A stretch of 64,000 nucleotides of DNA, from positions 35,939 through 99,938 of the forward strand of contig JAEWAF010000040.1 of NCBI GenBank assembly GCA_023391815.1. The letters run 5' to 3'. A program made the translations under genes and the position numbers. Position 1 is the first letter of the stretch. Each line of letters starts with the position of its first letter. The DNA comes from Pseudomonadota bacterium (GTDB lineage: Bacteria > Pseudomonadota > Gammaproteobacteria > Steroidobacterales > Steroidobacteraceae). The notes below the pieces were generated by a model. That model saw only the letters and a list, made by a program, of their open reading frames with translations. It did not search any database and was not told the DNA's origin. Positions 63,529 through 64,000 of this stretch are shown here, in pieces.

Positions 63529-63835
63529 GTGAGCTGTATTCGGAGAGGTCATTCACGCTCGGCGTGAGCTGCATCCGGAGAGGTCATCCACGCTCGGAGG
63601 TGAGCTGCATTCGGAGAGGTCATTCACGATCGGCGTGAGCTGCATTCGGAGAGGTCATCCACGCTCGGCGTGAGCTGCATTCGGAGAGGTCATTCACGCT
63701 CGGCGTGAGCTGTATTCGGAGAGGCCATTCACGTTCGGATGTGAGCCGCATTCGCAGAGGTCCATCCACGCTCAGCGTGTGCGGCATTCGTCGAGATCAA
63801 GCACGCCCAAACGCGTGCTTCATTCGTGAGTTCAC
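63529..63835. repeat. 35-36-bp tandem array, 8-9 units
   Basis: Units beginning GTGAGCTGCATTCGGAG start at 63529, 63564, 63600, 63635, 63670, 63705, 63741, 63777 and about 63813. Spacing alternates between 35 and 36 bp. The first six or seven units are about 90 percent identical and the last ones decay. The period is not constant in frame, so it is not a protein repeat. There are no unique spacers, so it is not CRISPR. Confidence 0.88.
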
Positions 63836-63978
63836 ACCGGCACATCTGCTCAATCGTTTTGGCTGAGACGAGCATCTGCAGTCGAACTGCCGCCAACGGC
63901 GACTGGCCATCAGCCAGTCGCCACTTTCAAATCACCGCAGACGCCGAATAGACCAAGCTGCAACCGACGTCTCCAGCA

Positions 63979-64000
63979 CGCCGCCGAGGTGGGGTACCTC
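63979..64000. repeat. start of a third palindromic element, cut by window end
   Basis: GCCGCCGAGGTGGGGTACC at the right edge matches the left arm of copy 2 (GGCGCCGAGGTGGGTACC) closely. The rest lies outside the window. Confidence 0.6.

Larger units (their letters stand above)
63311..64000. other. 690-bp non-coding repeat region
   Basis: No convincing gene is present. In order it holds a complete structured palindromic element, a 35-36-bp tandem array, about 140 bp without recognisable features (roughly 63836-63976), and the start of another palindromic element at the right edge. Confidence 0.8.

Noticed and set aside
63529..63835. Regular repeats looking like a CRISPR array
   Set aside because: The whole 35-36-bp period is conserved, there are no unique spacers and no cas genes are nearby.

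Overview
The window is a compact, high-GC, double-strand-coding stretch of a Gammaproteobacterial chromosome. RraA, HrpB, a YceH/DUF480 protein, an RluB-like pseudouridine synthase, AcsA, an EmrAB-type pump and MotAB together fit the Xanthomonadales/Nevskiales/Steroidobacteraceae side of the class. That placement is inferred from gene content only. I saw no rRNA, tRNA, CRISPR array or intact insertion sequence. Genes are tightly packed, and most short gaps are operonic.

Layout. 1-1101: start of an M28-type peptidase and a lipoprotein NlpC/P60 peptidase. 1254-7406 (minus): hrpB, an exported DUF4412-like protein, a DUF4404 protein, a HIT protein and acs. 7526-11097 (plus): a beta-lactamase-fold serine hydrolase and a CusRS-like two-component pair. 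11101-16424 (minus): an envelope module of PspA-like protein, Ycf46-like AAA+ ATPase, membrane coiled-coil protein and a membrane-anchored solute-binding/OmpA fusion. 16587-20384: TesB, RluB, and a GMC flavoprotein with four clustered cysteines followed by a Tat-like small subunit. 20388-27075 (minus): a signalling block of hybrid histidine kinase, LuxR regulator, TPR protein and Ser/Thr kinase-TPR protein. 27391-33260: a Tat-exported Gfo/Idh/MocA oxidoreductase and a marR-OMF-emrA-emrB efflux operon with a clear promoter and operators. 33346-41155: a GH17-GT2 beta-glucan synthase, an outer-membrane barrel and an ABC/FtsX/AttH export operon. 41262-45312 (minus): rraA, a large SPOR protein behind a cyclic-di-GMP-I riboswitch, and two small unknown proteins. 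45498-50067 (plus): the Anbu operon of ATP-grasp, alpha-E, transglutaminase and Anbu peptidase. 50072-54528: a small exported protein, a secretin-like fragment, motAB and a ParD/ParE-like toxin-antitoxin pair. 54482-59178 (minus): an OmpR-family two-component system, a DegP/MucD-type protease and YceH. 59342-63310 (plus): a 1,322-residue flavin/iron-sulfur oxidoreductase. 63311-64000 is non-coding and repeat-rich.

The most unusual signals are non-coding. A structured palindromic element occurs at about 12875-13025 and 63370-63522, with the start of a third copy at the right edge. The outer 33-bp arms differ in sequence between copies yet stay complementary within each copy. An inner hairpin also covaries around an identical loop. 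Each complete copy is followed directly by a 35-36-bp tandem array, which suggests one composite element. Also notable are the c-di-GMP-I riboswitch controlling a SPOR protein that has no visible export signal, and the PspA/AAA+/coiled-coil/SBP-OmpA module, a plausible under-described envelope-maintenance system.
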